Source: Sarcomyxa edulis
Lineage: Eukaryota > Basidiomycota > Agaricomycetes > Agaricales > Mycenaceae
Reading direction: 5' to 3'
Assembly: GCA_009761415.1 (NCBI GenBank)
Contig: QUOL01000001.1
Span: 2,852,001 to 2,916,000 of the forward strand
DNA: 64,000 nt
Every line of letters starts with the position of its first letter. Positions within the stretch are counted from its first letter, which is position 1. A program made the translations under genes and the position numbers. Shown here in pieces: positions 11,512 through 22,754 of the stretch. The notes beneath the pieces are model-generated. The model saw only the letters and a list, made by a program, of their open reading frames with translations, was not told the DNA's origin and did not search any database.

Positions 11512-13443
11512 TTACAACACCTGTGCTGCTATTCCTGTAAGGAGACATAAATAGAATGTCCACCGCGAGAGCCCTAAAAGGATGGTCTGCTCGGTGTCGC
11601 TGGAAACAGCTGCACTCAAAGTTGTCTTGGAATAGACTTTCAAAGAGTTGATACTCCATGAGGCATTCTTCAAGCTCAACCTGTCAGCACTCTGGATTAG
11701 AATAAAGCCGCCGACTGTTGTACTCACGACGAAGTTCGACGGATCCATAACCCTGTCTAAACATGATCCAGGACATCCAGAAGTCGCATACGAGTTGCCT
11801 GCCCAATCACCTGTGGTCTTCCAGTTTAGTCATAACACAACGATTTCCTTTTCACGACTGCAACATACCGCAGAAAGTGATATCTATATGTGAACATCAT
11901 CAGTCACGGTTAACCCTGAGTGTAATACAAGAACAATGTCCCCACCAAAGATCACAGAATGATTGTAAAAATACGTTCCAATATCGCAATTGTCAGGCAA
12001 CAACTGAGCAACGGGCGCCCCCCAATTGGAAGGGTTTGGGTTTCCTTGGACGATGTCTTGGGGTATAGCCGCTCTGTAAAACGACCCTGATATCCAGGTG
12101 TAAAGTGCATTGCTTCAATGGAATGAACGAAGGAACAAAGCTTACAGATGGCGATCCCATTTTCGTCCCATTTCATAGCGAAAACCCCTCCTCCCTGTGA
12201 GTCGAAGAAGGGTCCGTAGGAAGCTCGAGACCACTCGATAACACCGCATCCTGCGTTTCCAGAAAGCAATCCGTTGCACTGAGTGTTATTCTGGCCGTTC
12301 GTTTGCTTCAATATTGTCTTAGCATACGCTCATGGAATGACAGCAAGGAATAGAAAGTACTCACTACCATTGCTCCAGTATAAGTAGCGTCGGCGGTATA
12401 GTTGCACCCTATAAATATGTCAACCACGTTAGGACATTAAACAGCTTGATAAGTGAGATCTACGTGCCTGGACCAGTATGCCAGGTAACTTGATTGTGTT
12501 CATTATCGTGTACGCCTTCCAGAATATCAATTTCGCCGGCCTTCAAGAGGACAATTAAACGCCGAGGTATTTCATATCGGGGGATCGCTTGAGACTTACA
12601 TAGGGCCAATTCTGACCGTAGTTCCCCATGGTCCAGAAAGCAGGCCATACACCTTCATTCGTACATGTATCGGCATTCCAACTGGAATGTAAGTGAATGA
12701 ACACATACCACAGCCCCAGGGCGCATGATTCAAATCAAGAATGAACAATCCCGTCTCGTATTGGGCTTGGGTGGATATCCGAACACTGTCACAATCAGAT
12801 ATTAAGCACACGAAGTCCGTTCATGGGAAGAGTGATGGGACACACCTATCACGATTCTCACCAGCAGCCAACCAGGTCGTATTGTCACCTTTCATCACGA
12901 CCGTTCCATCGGCTTCTACGTATGCCAGTTCATTGGCTGTAGCCACGCTTTGGTTCACGAAGCTAGATGCACCATTCAGTAACGAGATAATAGAAGATAG
13001 AAACGGTCGCGTGGCTCGACGTACTTGACAGTTCCGCTGTATACGTACGATACACCATGAATACCATAGAACGGCAAAGGTACAAATATGGGACTCACTC
13101 TGTAGGATCCGGTCCCGTGAAAAAATCCCATCGACTGCATGTTCAGGGTAAGCAGACGTGCACTGCCTGTAACGAAGGCAAAAGGAACCCACTCGAAGAA
13201 AGTCTCTCCAGCATAAGTATCCTTGATCAACCATACGAATGTCGATCCGTTCGGGTTAGTATCGAAGTTGCTTGGGACGGTAGCGCGTTTTTCGTGGGTA
13301 GATCTCCAAGAAGGGAATAGTGAAGAGATACTTGATCTCAAATCTATTGATGCCGTGTCGAGACTAGGGAATGCCTTGACTGAGGTGTGAAAGGCTAGTA
13401 GAGATGCAGCAAGGTATAGAGGTATAGATAGTTTACTGTGCAT
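11512..13443 (-). CDS. Secreted GH16 endo-beta-1,3(4)-glucanase (laminarinase-like)
   Basis: The gene starts with a signal peptide (MHSKLSIPLYLAASLLAF..., likely cut after about residue 24) and is split by many introns. GH16 signatures: 'FDTNPNGSTFVWLIKDTYAGETFFEW'-like substrate-cleft start, 'YETGLFILDLNHAPWGCG', the catalytic 'GEIDILEGVHDNEHNQ' (Glu-x-Asp-x-x-Glu, nucleophile and acid/base), 'WSRASYGPFFDSQGGGVFA' and 'VMDPSNFV..NASWSINSLKVY'. This is close to the Phanerochaete laminarinase type, which cuts beta-1,3-glucans with branches in its own wall or in substrate. After the catalytic domain comes a short Ser/Thr stretch and a hydrophobic end (WTFYLCLLTGIAAQVL), so the enzyme may be GPI-anchored or membrane-held rather than freely released. 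It converges with the SurE gene; the two stops are about 120 bp apart. Confidence 0.88.
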
Positions 13444-13777
13444 GTCTTGATGTTCGTGGGTGTTCGTAATCGTGAATCTCAGACGGAAAGCGCTTTTAAT
13501 AGCAAGATATAGCCATGAAAACTCCGGGCAACGAGGAGTAGGTGTGGAATGTCGAAGAACACGTTTTGCATGGATGGAGTAAAATTGTTCACACCGGCGT
13601 CTAAAAATCGTAATGAAGCACTAGATTTCACAAATGAGTTGATTGTTTTGTGACTATCGCTGGGTAGACTTGAATCAATCGAGACATAGCTTGCAGCATG
13701 AAGGGCATACATAGAGTAGGAGCGACGTGATACGAAAAAGACAAAGCATGGAGAACCGAAACAGACACAACAACAGC
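13444..13777. other. Intergenic region upstream of GH16 / downstream of eL15
   Basis: About 330 bp without a supported gene. It must hold the GH16 promoter (minus strand) and the 3' UTR of the ribosomal protein gene. No repeat or RNA gene is seen. Confidence 0.5.
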
Positions 13778-14613
13778 TCAACGGTAACGGCGGAGACTGA
13801 GGGTGTTGTGTTTTTTCCAGGTAGACCGGGCTGGGGTATGGTTGTATCTGTGACCCTTGCCAAGACCACGGTTCTAGAGGAAAAATATAGCTTATTAGCA
13901 TGGAGAGGGCGAAAGCGACAGAGCATCTGTCTCGTACCTGCTTGCCGATGCTCGTAAGTCCACGAGCCTCGCGGCGTTTGTGCACAGGCTTCGTGATCCA
14001 GTTGATTCTGGGGTCACGACGGATCTACGAAATGGCGTCTTAGCAAACCGCTGCAAGATAGAAGAATAGGAATGCACTCACAGCCTTGTGGTTGGGGTCA
14101 ACCAGGATAACCTCGTAGTATTTGTAGACACCATCTTGGTTCACCCAGTACGAGTTCAGCACTCTCAGGTTACCACAACGTTTTCCAACTCGCTCCTCAG
14201 CAGTGCTCCTCAATCCGCGCTGGAATTTGAGGTGGTTTACACCTTGACGAACAGGTTTACCGAAAGTTGCTCCTGAAATGCCCACATATATTAAGACACA
14301 GTCCGGTCAAAATGAAGGTGCTACTCACCCTTAGGGACCTGCTTTTTCCTGTTACCACGGCGGACACGGATGCGGTAGATGACATAGCCCTGTTTTGCCT
14401 TGTACCCTAGTCTGCGTGCCTTGTCAGGGCGGGAGGGGCGGGAAGCACGGTGGACGACGTTGAGCTGTCTGTATTCCCAGCATCTAATTGACGACGATTT
14501 AGCAGACTTCCAGGTATGCAGAGAGTTGAGACGCACCGAACGCGGAGCAGGAACCGCAGAACATCAGACTGCTTCTTTTTGTACAACTCCCCAATATATT
14601 TGTACGCGCCCAT
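13778..14613 (-). CDS. RPL15: 60S ribosomal protein eL15
   Basis: Five coding exons (14537..14613, 14329..14483, 14082..14272, 13938..14024, 13778..13873) join in phase to 201 residues; the family is about 204. The protein starts [18 protein letters not shown], continues '[32 protein letters not shown]', '[20 protein letters not shown]', '[23 protein letters not shown]' and ends '[10 protein letters not shown]', all hallmark eL15 segments. It is a structural rRNA-binding protein of the large subunit. The coding region is preceded by a 5' UTR intron, a common arrangement for fungal ribosomal protein genes. This is the most secure call in the window. Confidence 0.97.
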
Positions 14614-14620
14614 CTTGCTG

Positions 14621-14673
14621 CTAGTAAGACAATTGTGAGTCTACGATGGAGACTGCGTCAGATTTCGACATAC
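14621..14673 (-). other. 5' UTR intron of the eL15 gene
   Basis: On the minus strand a GTATGT donor (ending at 14673) and a TTACTAG acceptor (14621..14623) enclose 53 bp. Splicing leaves CAGCAAG directly before the ATG. Seen in the sequence; use not tested. Confidence 0.65.
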
Positions 14674-14882
14674 CTTCGGTTCTTCTTGGGGTCTTGAAGT
14701 CGGACAGGCCGGCGAGCTGCAAAATTGGGAGACGCCTGGCAATTGCCGAAGTGCAACTATCTAGTCAAAGAATAAGGTTCAACGGTATCGACATTAGAAA
14801 TAAACAATTATAAACATCCTCCTATGGTATATTCATTGCTGTGCTACGTTACATGTTCCATCCGTAAATAAATAAGATCCGT

Positions 14883-17279
14883 CTAGAGTGCTGTACTATC
14901 CTTTTCCTTCCCTGAGCCTAATTTTAACCACGCCGTCACCATAAATAGCACCCACGCGCACAAAATCACCCCTACGCATATCGCAGCGAACAACGCCCCC
15001 CTCTTCCTCATCCCCTCCGTTTCTGCATCATCTTCGCGTGTCTGACGACGGGTAACCGACTCAACAGACGAGTAACTCGGCCGTGGACTCATATCCGACA
15101 AGTGAGTGTGCTCTAGGTTGGATGACGATCCGACATTGACCGCTAGACCGAGTTCCCCGTCAGTCTTTACTGAAGTCTCAGGACCGGCATCAGGTCTCTC
15201 GATGAGACTCGTGGATACTCTTCTGCTGTCACCACCGATGGCAGCTATCTCTGCTTGAACCTTGGCCTTCCTCAATCTTTGCAGCCAAGCCAGCCCCAGT
15301 AGCGCGCAGAGCTGCACGACGTTGATTATTAAGAAAATATTCAGCAGGATTTGCAAAGACGCGTTGCTCTTTGGGTCCTGTGGTGTATGTGGTGATGACG
15401 GTGATGTCTTCTCTTTGTGTATATCTAGCGCAAGTCCAGCGAATGTCTGGAATATCGTCGAACCAGCTTGTTCGAGCTAAGGCAAGGTCAGCATCACAGC
15501 AGGAAGTTATGATACAGAGGAAGCTTACACTTTTATGAGCACCCAGAGCTGTTGACACGTACTTCAGTGAGACGATTTGTGGCACTAGGACTACCAAGAG
15601 CACTAATTTTGTCGAGCATAAATGCAACGCTCGTACGAAGAGATACGCATAAATACGCACAGGGTCCGATTCCATGTCCAGCCGCGAATGCAGCAATGGC
15701 GGGTCTTGCTGTCTCGGTCAATCTAGCAGGTAGAGCGAGCCAAGCAAACGAAATCATGGTCAGGCATGAAGAAAGAATCATGAGTTGCACCACGATAGGA
15801 CGGCCGCGGGACCTGAAGCGATCAACGATGTACCCACACTATTGATTGTGGCTGAGTCGACATGATAGCGCGAGTATGAAGACTACGTACGACTGGGTAC
15901 AAGACGAGGCTACCGGCCAGGAGCCAAGACGCTTCATTTGCAGCGTCTTTTTCCGACATGCCGTATCGTTTCTCAATGATATTTCTGCAACAAAGTAAGC
16001 GTCGGAAATTGCAAGGGAATGTAAGCACCTACGGAGCAAGATGAGTGAGTGGAGACCATATCATACCGCACAGAACATTAACACCAATGTATCTGTCAAC
16101 AACATCAGCAATGGAATAGTTTGAGACGCAGAGACCGACGCTCACGCCCAAAAGATATCTCCGAGGTTTGTGATCTCTTTCAAATGCACTCTCTTCTTCG
16201 CTGCAACTTTCTCCAATGCTTGCGCCTCCGACATGCGTGCAACGCCACCATTACCGCAATCGCATGCCTCTCCCATACTCCGTCTCCGTCTCGCTTCCTC
16301 TTCTATGTCAGCAGCCTCGAGTTCAGCACCAGTTTCGTCCACTAGCCATTTTGATGCGGATATGTAAGCCAAGTTCACGAGGACCGACATAGCCGCCAGG
16401 AAAGTAGCGACGTAGAACGGAGCCCTCGAGCCGAAATGTTCAATAAGGGGATAAGAAGTACGGGCGGAGACAAAGGAAGCTCCTTTTCCCATTATGAGGC
16501 CAAATGCCATAGAAACACCTAGTCCATGGTTTTCGAAAAACCGGACGATGATAGCTTCTTGTACCACGGCGACTGTTTGGACGTGAGAACACGTCGCAAG
16601 CCAAACTTAAGACCAGTTTTATGCGTACCTGGGCTTACACCTAGTCCGAATACGAACATGCCGAGAGCCATCAGACGGACGCTGCCTACAATGTCTCCAA
16701 TCAAAAGAAGTATTTGCCCTACCCGGGGTATTAGCCACGATGAAAAGGAATGCAGTGTGTATGAAAACATACCTATGAGAATTATTCCCGTGGCTAGTAT
16801 ACTAGTGAAAGTGGTTCCAAGTCTGCTCGCCATGAGACCTCCTAGAAGTGGTGTCCATGTGCTGTTCAAACTGAAAGCGGATATTAAGAGACTGAACTCT
16901 GTATGAGAGGTTCCAAGCTCCCGAGAGAGTCGACTCTTCATTGGGCCAAGAACATACGATGCACTAACGCGATCCGAGTTGAGTAAATGGACAAATAGAT
17001 GCCTGGCATGGATGGTACGTACTAATGGCACCCAACGCTCAAAAAACATGCACATAGCAGAGCTATTGTCCGTATAAAGGATGCTCGTCTACGCATTGCA
17101 GCTGTAGTTCTCAGCCTCGCAGGAGGCAAAGAAGAGTCCCTAGGACGTAAAAGATGGTCTGTTTCGGTGGATTCGTCCTCCTCCTCGCTGGGTATAGGTT
17201 CAGAGTCGTTCAAGAGATGATCATAGGACCTGCGAGAGGCCTCTGAGAGTTCGTGAGGATGCATGACTGAAGAGACCAT
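14883..17279 (-). CDS. Major facilitator superfamily transporter, MFSD1-like
   Basis: The coding region starts at MVSSVMHPHELSEASRR. A charged cytosolic N-terminus carries an acidic/dileucine-like stretch (DHLLNDSEPIPSEEEDE). It is followed by about twelve hydrophobic segments, including 'FIRTIALLCACFLSVGSH', 'GTSHTEFSLLISAFSLNSTWTPL', 'LGGLMASRLGTTFTS', 'FFENHGLGVSMAFGLIMGK', 'AANEASWLLAGSLVLYPV' and 'LQILLNIFLIINVVQL'. The overall plan (G-x-x-x-D/H-R-like loops, a long central loop, and a Ser-rich C-terminus before a last hydrophobic segment) fits the MFSD1 branch, recently linked to lysosomal dipeptide export in animals. The fungal substrate is not known, and another MFS subfamily cannot be excluded. 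An in-frame-like upstream ATG at 17478 is not needed. Confidence 0.78.
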
Positions 17280-17510
17280 GCTCTAGGGAGAGAGGCGTAA
17301 CTGTCAAGAGCTGCGCGGTGGGTATGCTTATAAGGAAGGATGGAAGAAGCACCGGCACATAATCTAAGGAGCTCGGGATCAGGATCTCCTTATCTGATAA
17401 ACTACTTTCGGCCCTGATCGAATCTCGGCGTCCGCGGCGTCCGTGATCCAAGTCCAGAGCGATGACCGGAGAGGTCACCGAATCGTATATCTAAGGGTGC
17501 TGGCTGATCT

Positions 17511-17590
17511 TGAGTTGGCCAACGGTTAGGAACTCAGCCTTGGAGAACTTTGACTTGGCCAAGGGTTAAGAACTCGGAATTTGAGGGATT
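17511..17590 (+). repeat. Two-copy 40 bp imperfect tandem repeat with tRNA A-box-like motifs
   Basis: The unit beginning TGAGTTGGCCAACGGTTAGG (17511) recurs exactly 40 bp later as TGACTTGGCCAAGGGTTAAG (17551). Each copy resembles a pol III A box (TGGCNNAGTGG), and just after copy two GGATTCAAACCC (17586-17597) resembles a B box. A full cloverleaf does not fold by eye, so this is more likely a tRNA-derived relic or SINE fragment than a live tRNA. Confidence 0.4.
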
Positions 17591-17652
17591 CAAACCCTGC
17601 CTGGACTCCGGAAAGGGTCACGCACTGTCACAGTCACCTGAGCTCACGCGCG

Positions 17653-17715
17653 CTCTACGCGGCGACTAGGTTTTGTTAGGTTTTGTGAGTCCCGCTTGCT
17701 CCGCGGGTCGTAGAG
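17653..17715. repeat. Inverted repeat enclosing a TAGGTTTTGT direct duplication
   Basis: CTCTACG at 17653..17659 is matched by its reverse complement CGTAGAG at 17709..17715. Between them TAGGTTTTGT occurs twice in tandem (17667..17686), and the inner flanks are GC-rich (GCGGCGAC, CCCGC...GCGGG). It could be a small hairpin or the edge of a decayed element. Confidence 0.4.
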
Positions 17716-17848
17716 TCACCAGGCTCGACGTAGTACATAGTAGATAACACAGTTACATATCTCCTGTCCAATCACACATAATAGCTGTTTCGCTTAGGTT
17801 TCAAAGTAGAGCCCAACCGGATTTGAGGATCAATACAAATCGCACCTC

Positions 17849-18546
17849 TCAGACCATTCTACGAGAATCACTCACATAACTCCTCCTACTCGTCCTCACC
17901 CACATACATGTGGCGATGAGGGTAAGTAGACAGAGCCCAAACTCTGTCCACCCCAGAGCTTCCACGGTCAACGACTGCCTACATCTACGTGCAATGATGC
18001 TCAGCTGGCATACGCATGAGGGTTTGGACGGGAAGCGCTCGCTGACGAACCGCGAAATGGAAGGGACACCTGCACAGTTGCCTCCTGTCCGCGTGTTGTG
18101 CATGACTCCCGCTGCAGTGCCCTACAAAGAAAATGCAGAGCATCAGAAAGGTCCATCGGAGACTCGAAAGATAGAAGGTACCAACCCATAGTACAGTTGT
18201 AAGGAGCAACCAAATGACCGAGCTCGCGACGCTGGCTAGCAGATGGACCGCCCCATCGACAATCCACATCATGTACGCCGTCGAAAACACAGTTGTCCAC
18301 ACAGCGTTGAATAGGAAAAGTATCAAACTATCAGTATCATCTCGTCAGCATTTGATAGCATAGCAAGTTTGCTCGATGAGGAAAGGAGCGGCACACGTAC
18401 AGAGAGTGATACCTCGGACTGGGCCATGTATGATGTTCATTCCCCGCACTGATCAAGAAAGCAGTCAGACCGAGCTCGGCCATCGCAGATAGTGTCATGA
18501 GTGCAAAGAGGAATGGGTGGTAATGAGCTTTGACGAACGAAGCCAT
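17849..18546 (-). CDS. Four-segment membrane protein, MARVEL-like
   Basis: The gene has four coding exons; the first is 18401..18546 (MASFVKAHYHPFLFALMTLS). The protein is small and mostly hydrophobic: segments at the N-terminus (FLFALMTLSAMAELGLTAFL), 'LILFLFNAVWTTVFSTAYMM', 'LLASVASSVIWLLLTTVLW' and, after a hydrophilic loop with 'HNTRTGGNCAGVPSISR', a final 'WTEFGLCLLTLIATCMWV'. Four membrane spans with a Cys-containing loop before the last one is the usual fungal MARVEL-domain layout, a family tied to membrane apposition and eisosome-like sites. The loop and topology fit; there is no catalytic motif. Distant from the neighbouring genes in role. Confidence 0.65.
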
Positions 18547-18901
18547 TTGATATCGTGCTTAATTGTCAAGGAAGAAGGAATTGGATGTATAGTTAGCGGA
18601 TACGAGACTCAAGAAATACTTGCAAGTTCATGGATGTCGTGCGTCGATGCACGCCCACAACACGAGTCTGCAGCTGACGGGATGGATAGAACCGGGGGAT
18701 GGGGTACATAAGCGAGGGTCAGCGTGGTCTACGCGTTGAATGCGCAGCTAAACATATCAAAGGTAGCTGCGCCTCCATCTGCTCATCACGCGAGTCATTG
18801 ATCATGACATTCGGTATATGAACAACAGTTTCCAGTATCCACCATGATGAAGAAACAAGCGGATCAGGATTTGCTTTGATCAGTTTACGCACGTGTCTGG
18901 A
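18547..18901. other. Intergenic, nothing notable
   Basis: About 355 bp between the MARVEL-like start and the MYG1 stop, both on the minus strand. No repeat, RNA gene or strong motif is visible. Confidence 0.5.
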
Positions 18902-20484
18902 TTACATTTCGAGAGCAGTAGTAGCAAGCTTTATTGCTCCTTCTTTCGTTTTATTTCCTATCACCAAGGAATGGGTCAATGATCAGCAATCCGCTCGAGG
19001 TCATAAGGATGAAAGTTCACATACCACCGATAAATCCACTAGCATGAACAAAAATGCAACCCTCAATCCCCGAAACTTTGCTTAGCTCCTCATCTCGAAG
19101 CCCTCTCCACGCTTCGGGTAGAGCTTTTCGGCTTTCAAAGGAATCAGTTGAGAGGGAGACGGCCTGAACACGCCAGCTTCCACCGGTGTCTTCTGGGTAG
19201 AGGACATAGATAGCTCGATCTGGCTCTACCAATCCTTCGGACTCTAACTCAAACAAGTGGGACTGTGAAATGAAAGTTGAGGAGAGATATCGGACATTCC
19301 GAGGATAGGCACCGTACCTTCCAAGGAAGGAACTGCTCAAAAAGAAGAACCTTTCCAGTAGGATCGAAACTTTTACTCTGCTCGATGGCATCGAGGACGA
19401 GATCCCGTGCAGGGAGCCATGCATCAGCATAGAATTCCAATTTGCCAATGAATTCTTCTCCCGTGAGTGCGGATGCTTTCGCAAATAAGGCCTATATCTT
19501 GTATTCGTAAACACAATACTATAGATGAAGACAAATATACTCACGTCAACACCGGCCAAATCAAGTGGTTTATTCCATACAGGGTTCATGCCTCCAACAC
19601 GACTCGATAAATCGGTTCTGCTTGTGTATTTCGGTTTGTGACCTGCTGGGTATTGAGAAATTCCATTGTCGATAGCGTCTATTGCTTCGATGAACTCCTG
19701 GCAAGGACAGATGAGGGACTATTATATTCTCATGGGAAAGAGTGCATACCTTGTACAATTTCAACCACAAAGTCATCACTTTTGGATCATCGATGGGCAG
19801 TTGCGTTTTATTGGCGATGACTTCTTGTCCAAAATGTCTGCAAGTAAGAAATAATGGACACCATGAGATCATAGCAAATCACATGACACGGACAGCAGCT
19901 CACTTACTTATACACCAATCCAGCCGAACTCAGTTTTGTCTCAAAGCCATGTCCAAAGACCTCTGTGAAACCCCGCTGGTGATGATCGAATCTCTGCTTG
20001 GATTCGTCGTATATGCCACCGACATCTACAACAATATCGCATGGATCTAGAACGGTAGGATCTCTGCTACGTTTTACCACTTCGAGACAAGTGTTAGGGT
20101 ACATGCGCAATTGTCTTCATCAGAGAAACGTACCAGAATCGCGGTAGGCAGCAGTCTGGCGCAGTAGGAATACGGCGAGGGCTTCATCACAATGGAATAC
20201 TCCGTTGTGGGTTCCAATGGTCTGTTCAATGCTTTCGTCTATGTTACCCACTTTGAAGAAAGTGCACACACGCATACCTTGGGCTCTTGATTCATCTTTT
20301 GTTTTTTTGTTGCCTGAGGACTGTCGGACATGAATCTAGCTGGGAACTGAAGCTGAAGGCTAGGTATCCGAACGCGATGAATGAATGAGGGTAGCCGTGA
20401 GAACGACCGAGATGGAAGTTGTAGGAAAGTTTGCATCTCAGAGTGATCGGGTTTTGCCGATCTTCCAATAATATTGGAAGACAC
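18902..20484 (-). CDS. MYG1: MYG1-family 3'-5' RNA exonuclease
   Basis: The protein begins with a basic, Ser/Arg-rich stretch ([20 protein letters not shown]) that reads as a mitochondrial presequence, then a second Met ([15 protein letters not shown]) that could give a nuclear form. The core has '[20 protein letters not shown]' (metal-binding His/Asp), '[20 protein letters not shown]' followed by DHHQRGF (the DHH-like motif), and '[12 protein letters not shown]', '[14 protein letters not shown]' and '[20 protein letters not shown]'. It ends [14 protein letters not shown]. These are MYG1 (UPF0160) signatures. In animals MYG1 acts on RNA in the nucleolus and the mitochondrial matrix and so coordinates the two compartments. 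Multiple short introns; the last one joins 'GFIGG' to 'NKTKEG'. Two in-frame starts fit dual targeting, which I infer only. Confidence 0.9.
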
Positions 20485-20707
20485 TGTCAGATGTAAAGCC
20501 CAGGAATAAGAGTGCGTCCGCGAATGATATGTAAATTAGAATGCATGCAGGTCAGGAATGAAAGTATGTGATGTCCAGGTAGAATACAATCCGCAAGCAA
20601 AAGAGGATGAGATAAGTGAATCGAGTGTCCGTATGTGTATGCTGTAGAGAATGAGTGAATAAAGAGAGCAAAAGTCAGAGCGACGACGTTCATCCTCCCT
20701 ACGTTGA

Positions 20708-21252
20708 CTACAGCATCACCAGTGCACCACCTGCCAACGCGCTGAATAACCCGATCCAGACAGTAGTTCGTTTTAGCGAGCTTGCAGCTGCGATATATCC
20801 GTCGCCTGGTCCGTACACACCACCAGAGCCTGTAGCTCCAGGGACTGGGGCACCATCACTTGCGCCAGCCTCGACAGTGGTCGGAGCAGTGGGTAATGGC
20901 GACGTGTTCGACGATGAGGACGCAGATGCTGAGTGTGTGATGGTCGAGTTCGATGTTGCGGTGCTGTTTGAGGACGTGCTGTTACCGGATGCTGACGCGG
21001 CAGCGGCAGTAGATGATGGTGTGATGGTAAAGACGAAGGTTTGTGTGGAAGTGCTCTCTGCTCTGTTAGAGCCAATGGTTATGACTTGTGAGAATGATGT
21101 GGAGAGCTGGAAAGTTGCGTTGGACGACGCTGACGCTGAACCTGAAGACTATCGGAAACTCAGCTCAGAGTGAGAGAGACAGTACGATACATAGTTACCT
21201 GGGCCGTTGCAAGTATCGGGAGAGCGAGAAGAGCGAGGAGAGATGCCCGCAT
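20708..21252 (-). CDS. Small secreted Ser/Thr-rich protein, probably GPI-anchored
   Basis: Two exons, 21199..21252 and 20708..21148, with a 50 bp intron, give 164 residues. The first exon encodes almost exactly a signal peptide (MRASLLALLALPILATAQ). The mature part is dominated by Ser, Thr, Ala and Asn with many N-x-S/T sites (GNSTSSNSTATSNSTITHSA) and ends with a hydrophobic tail (WIGLFSALAGGALVML) preceded by a small-residue region, as in GPI-anchored wall proteins. The acceptor is the GATAG before TCTTCAGG; the next CAG would put the reading frame out. No catalytic domain is present; a structural or adhesive surface role is likely. The complementary strand has a long open frame that is only a shadow of the skewed composition. 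Confidence 0.75.
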
Positions 21253-21325
21253 TGCAGAGTGCTGTTGTGGTTGTTGGTGAAGAACGTTCTCGCGACTTGC
21301 TCACGATCCAATTCTTCTATCACGG
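21253..21325. promoter_or_regulatory. Very short divergent promoter (73 bp between start codons)
   Basis: The surface-protein gene (minus) and the following unknown gene (plus) start 73 bp apart. If the second gene uses the internal Met at 21371, the gap is 118 bp. Transcription starts must overlap or UTRs be very short. Inferred from positions. Confidence 0.4.
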
Positions 21326-22715
21326 TTGGCAACGTCGAGCTCAGCCCAGCCACCATCGAGCCCAACATCCATGGCCGCACCTACTCCCCTGCAAGCCCAC
21401 TCTATAAACTTGACTCTACAGTTTCTAACTCTTTCGCAACGTGAAGCAGAACCTCTTCCTCCTCACCTCATCTCAAAACCTCTTTTACAGCGCCACCATT
21501 TCCTTCAACTCTCCCCGGACGACCCATCCTCGTACCTCTCTTGGCCATCTGACACCGACACTGAGACTGGCATAATTGGAAACCTTCTGCAGTCTTACAT
21601 ACCCCCTGTCGACGATACTCAATACTCAAACTACCCCGTTCGGTATACCTCTGACACTGAGACCACTTGCGCGCACGTACACATTCTTCCTCCTGTACCG
21701 TACACCCGCATTACATCCGGTCGAAAAGCAAGCAACCCTGCACTCTCAGCTGAGCATGATAATCCACTCTCCGATGGTCAGCTGGGCTCTACCACGGACC
21801 CGGCTCTCCGCTTAGTATTTCTGTGGGATCACCAAGACGGATCTTGGAAATATCACGACGCGGGTCTCATGCCTTTCCCCCCGCATAGCTATTCCTCTCT
21901 TGTCGACGCGCTATCTAGTACGAACACCATGTCTCGCCTACATGAGGACTTTCTAGACGATCCATCACTCGTTCCTGATCCTGATCAAGGTGAGGATGAA
22001 GATGCCTATTGGGCGGCCTATGGCCAGCAAAATCACGATGGCGAAGATCAGGACGATGACGAGCGATGGCCTCAGCAGGATCCAAAACCCAGCGTACCGG
22101 TAGCTTCTTCCGCGTTCAGCAGTATTACCAAAGCTAATGTATCATTACAGGAAAAGGAACTGTCAGAAGACGCCTACTGGGCTCAATATTCTATCGTGCA
22201 CGGTACGCATAACGTCTGGTCCATATCTATATCAGCACTTCACTAATAGATGTGGCGGTTCAGGTTCAGGAGACTCTACAATTCCCTCGCCCATCCCAAA
22301 TCAAGGACGCAAATTCGGACATCCGCCATCAGTGCCTCTCGTCATAAACTCGCGAAGCATATCCCAGACGGAACCTCTATCAACTCGTCCTTGCCCAAAA
22401 GCTCTTACCGAGCGCCTCAACGCCCTTCCACCGCGGCCACGATCCCCACCTCCACTCCACGACGACGATAGCAGTGGATCCCATCATGACCATGATCCTC
22501 CCAGAGAAATCGTGGATCTAAGTGCCCAGGACAGAACTGATTCTGCCAGTGATGAATCTTTGAGAGATACTATCCGAGGCGTGTATCAGCTTTGGAGACG
22601 TGGGAGGGCGCCGGCCAAGGCTAATATGAACGGTGGGAATGAGGGCGAGAGCAGGGTGTTCTTAGATTTGGTTCGGGAGGCTGTTGCTGATGACTACGTC
22701 CAACGTTCATTATGA
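21326..22715 (+). CDS. Conserved fungal protein of unknown function with repeated DAYWAxY motif
   Basis: Two exons, 21326..22202 and 22264..22715, join in phase to 442 residues. I do not recognise a named domain. The N-terminal part has alternating conserved-looking segments (SINLTLQFLTLSQREAEPLP, 'YLSWPSDTD', 'LRLVFLWDHQDGSWKYHDAGLMPFP'). A strongly acidic middle carries two copies of a short motif, EDEDAYWAAYGQQ and LSEDAYWAQYS, about 55 residues apart. The C-terminal part is Pro/Asp/His-rich and ends with a predicted helical segment (DESLRDTIRGVYQLWRRGR, 'VFLDLVREAVADDYVQRSL'). No signal peptide or membrane span is seen, so it is probably nuclear or cytosolic. A later start at 21371 (MAAPTPLQ) is possible. 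The TIR element begins only 39 bp after its stop codon, so its 3' UTR or terminator is probably altered. Confidence 0.65.
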
Positions 22716-22745
22716 TTGATGATGATTGGCATCTTGAGCTTGATG

Positions 22746-22754
22746 TCTATATGC
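22746..22754 (+). repeat. Target site duplication, left copy (TCTATATGC)
   Basis: Nine bases identical to 28423..28431, directly outside the left inverted repeat. If the first T matches by chance, the duplication is 8 bp. Confidence 0.8.

Larger units (their letters stand above)
17280..17848. other. Intergenic region with small repeats
   Basis: 569 bp between two minus-strand genes. It holds the MFS promoter, a 40 bp tandem repeat with tRNA-like boxes, and a palindromic GC-rich segment, each listed separately. Confidence 0.6.

Noticed and set aside
17551..17610. Intact tRNA gene
   Set aside because: A-box and B-box likenesses exist, but acceptor, D and anticodon stems do not pair convincingly.
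20655..21173. Plus-strand open frame of 172 codons
   Set aside because: It is the antisense shadow of the Ser/Thr-rich secreted protein; the minus strand has a signal peptide, a proper intron and a hydrophobic tail.
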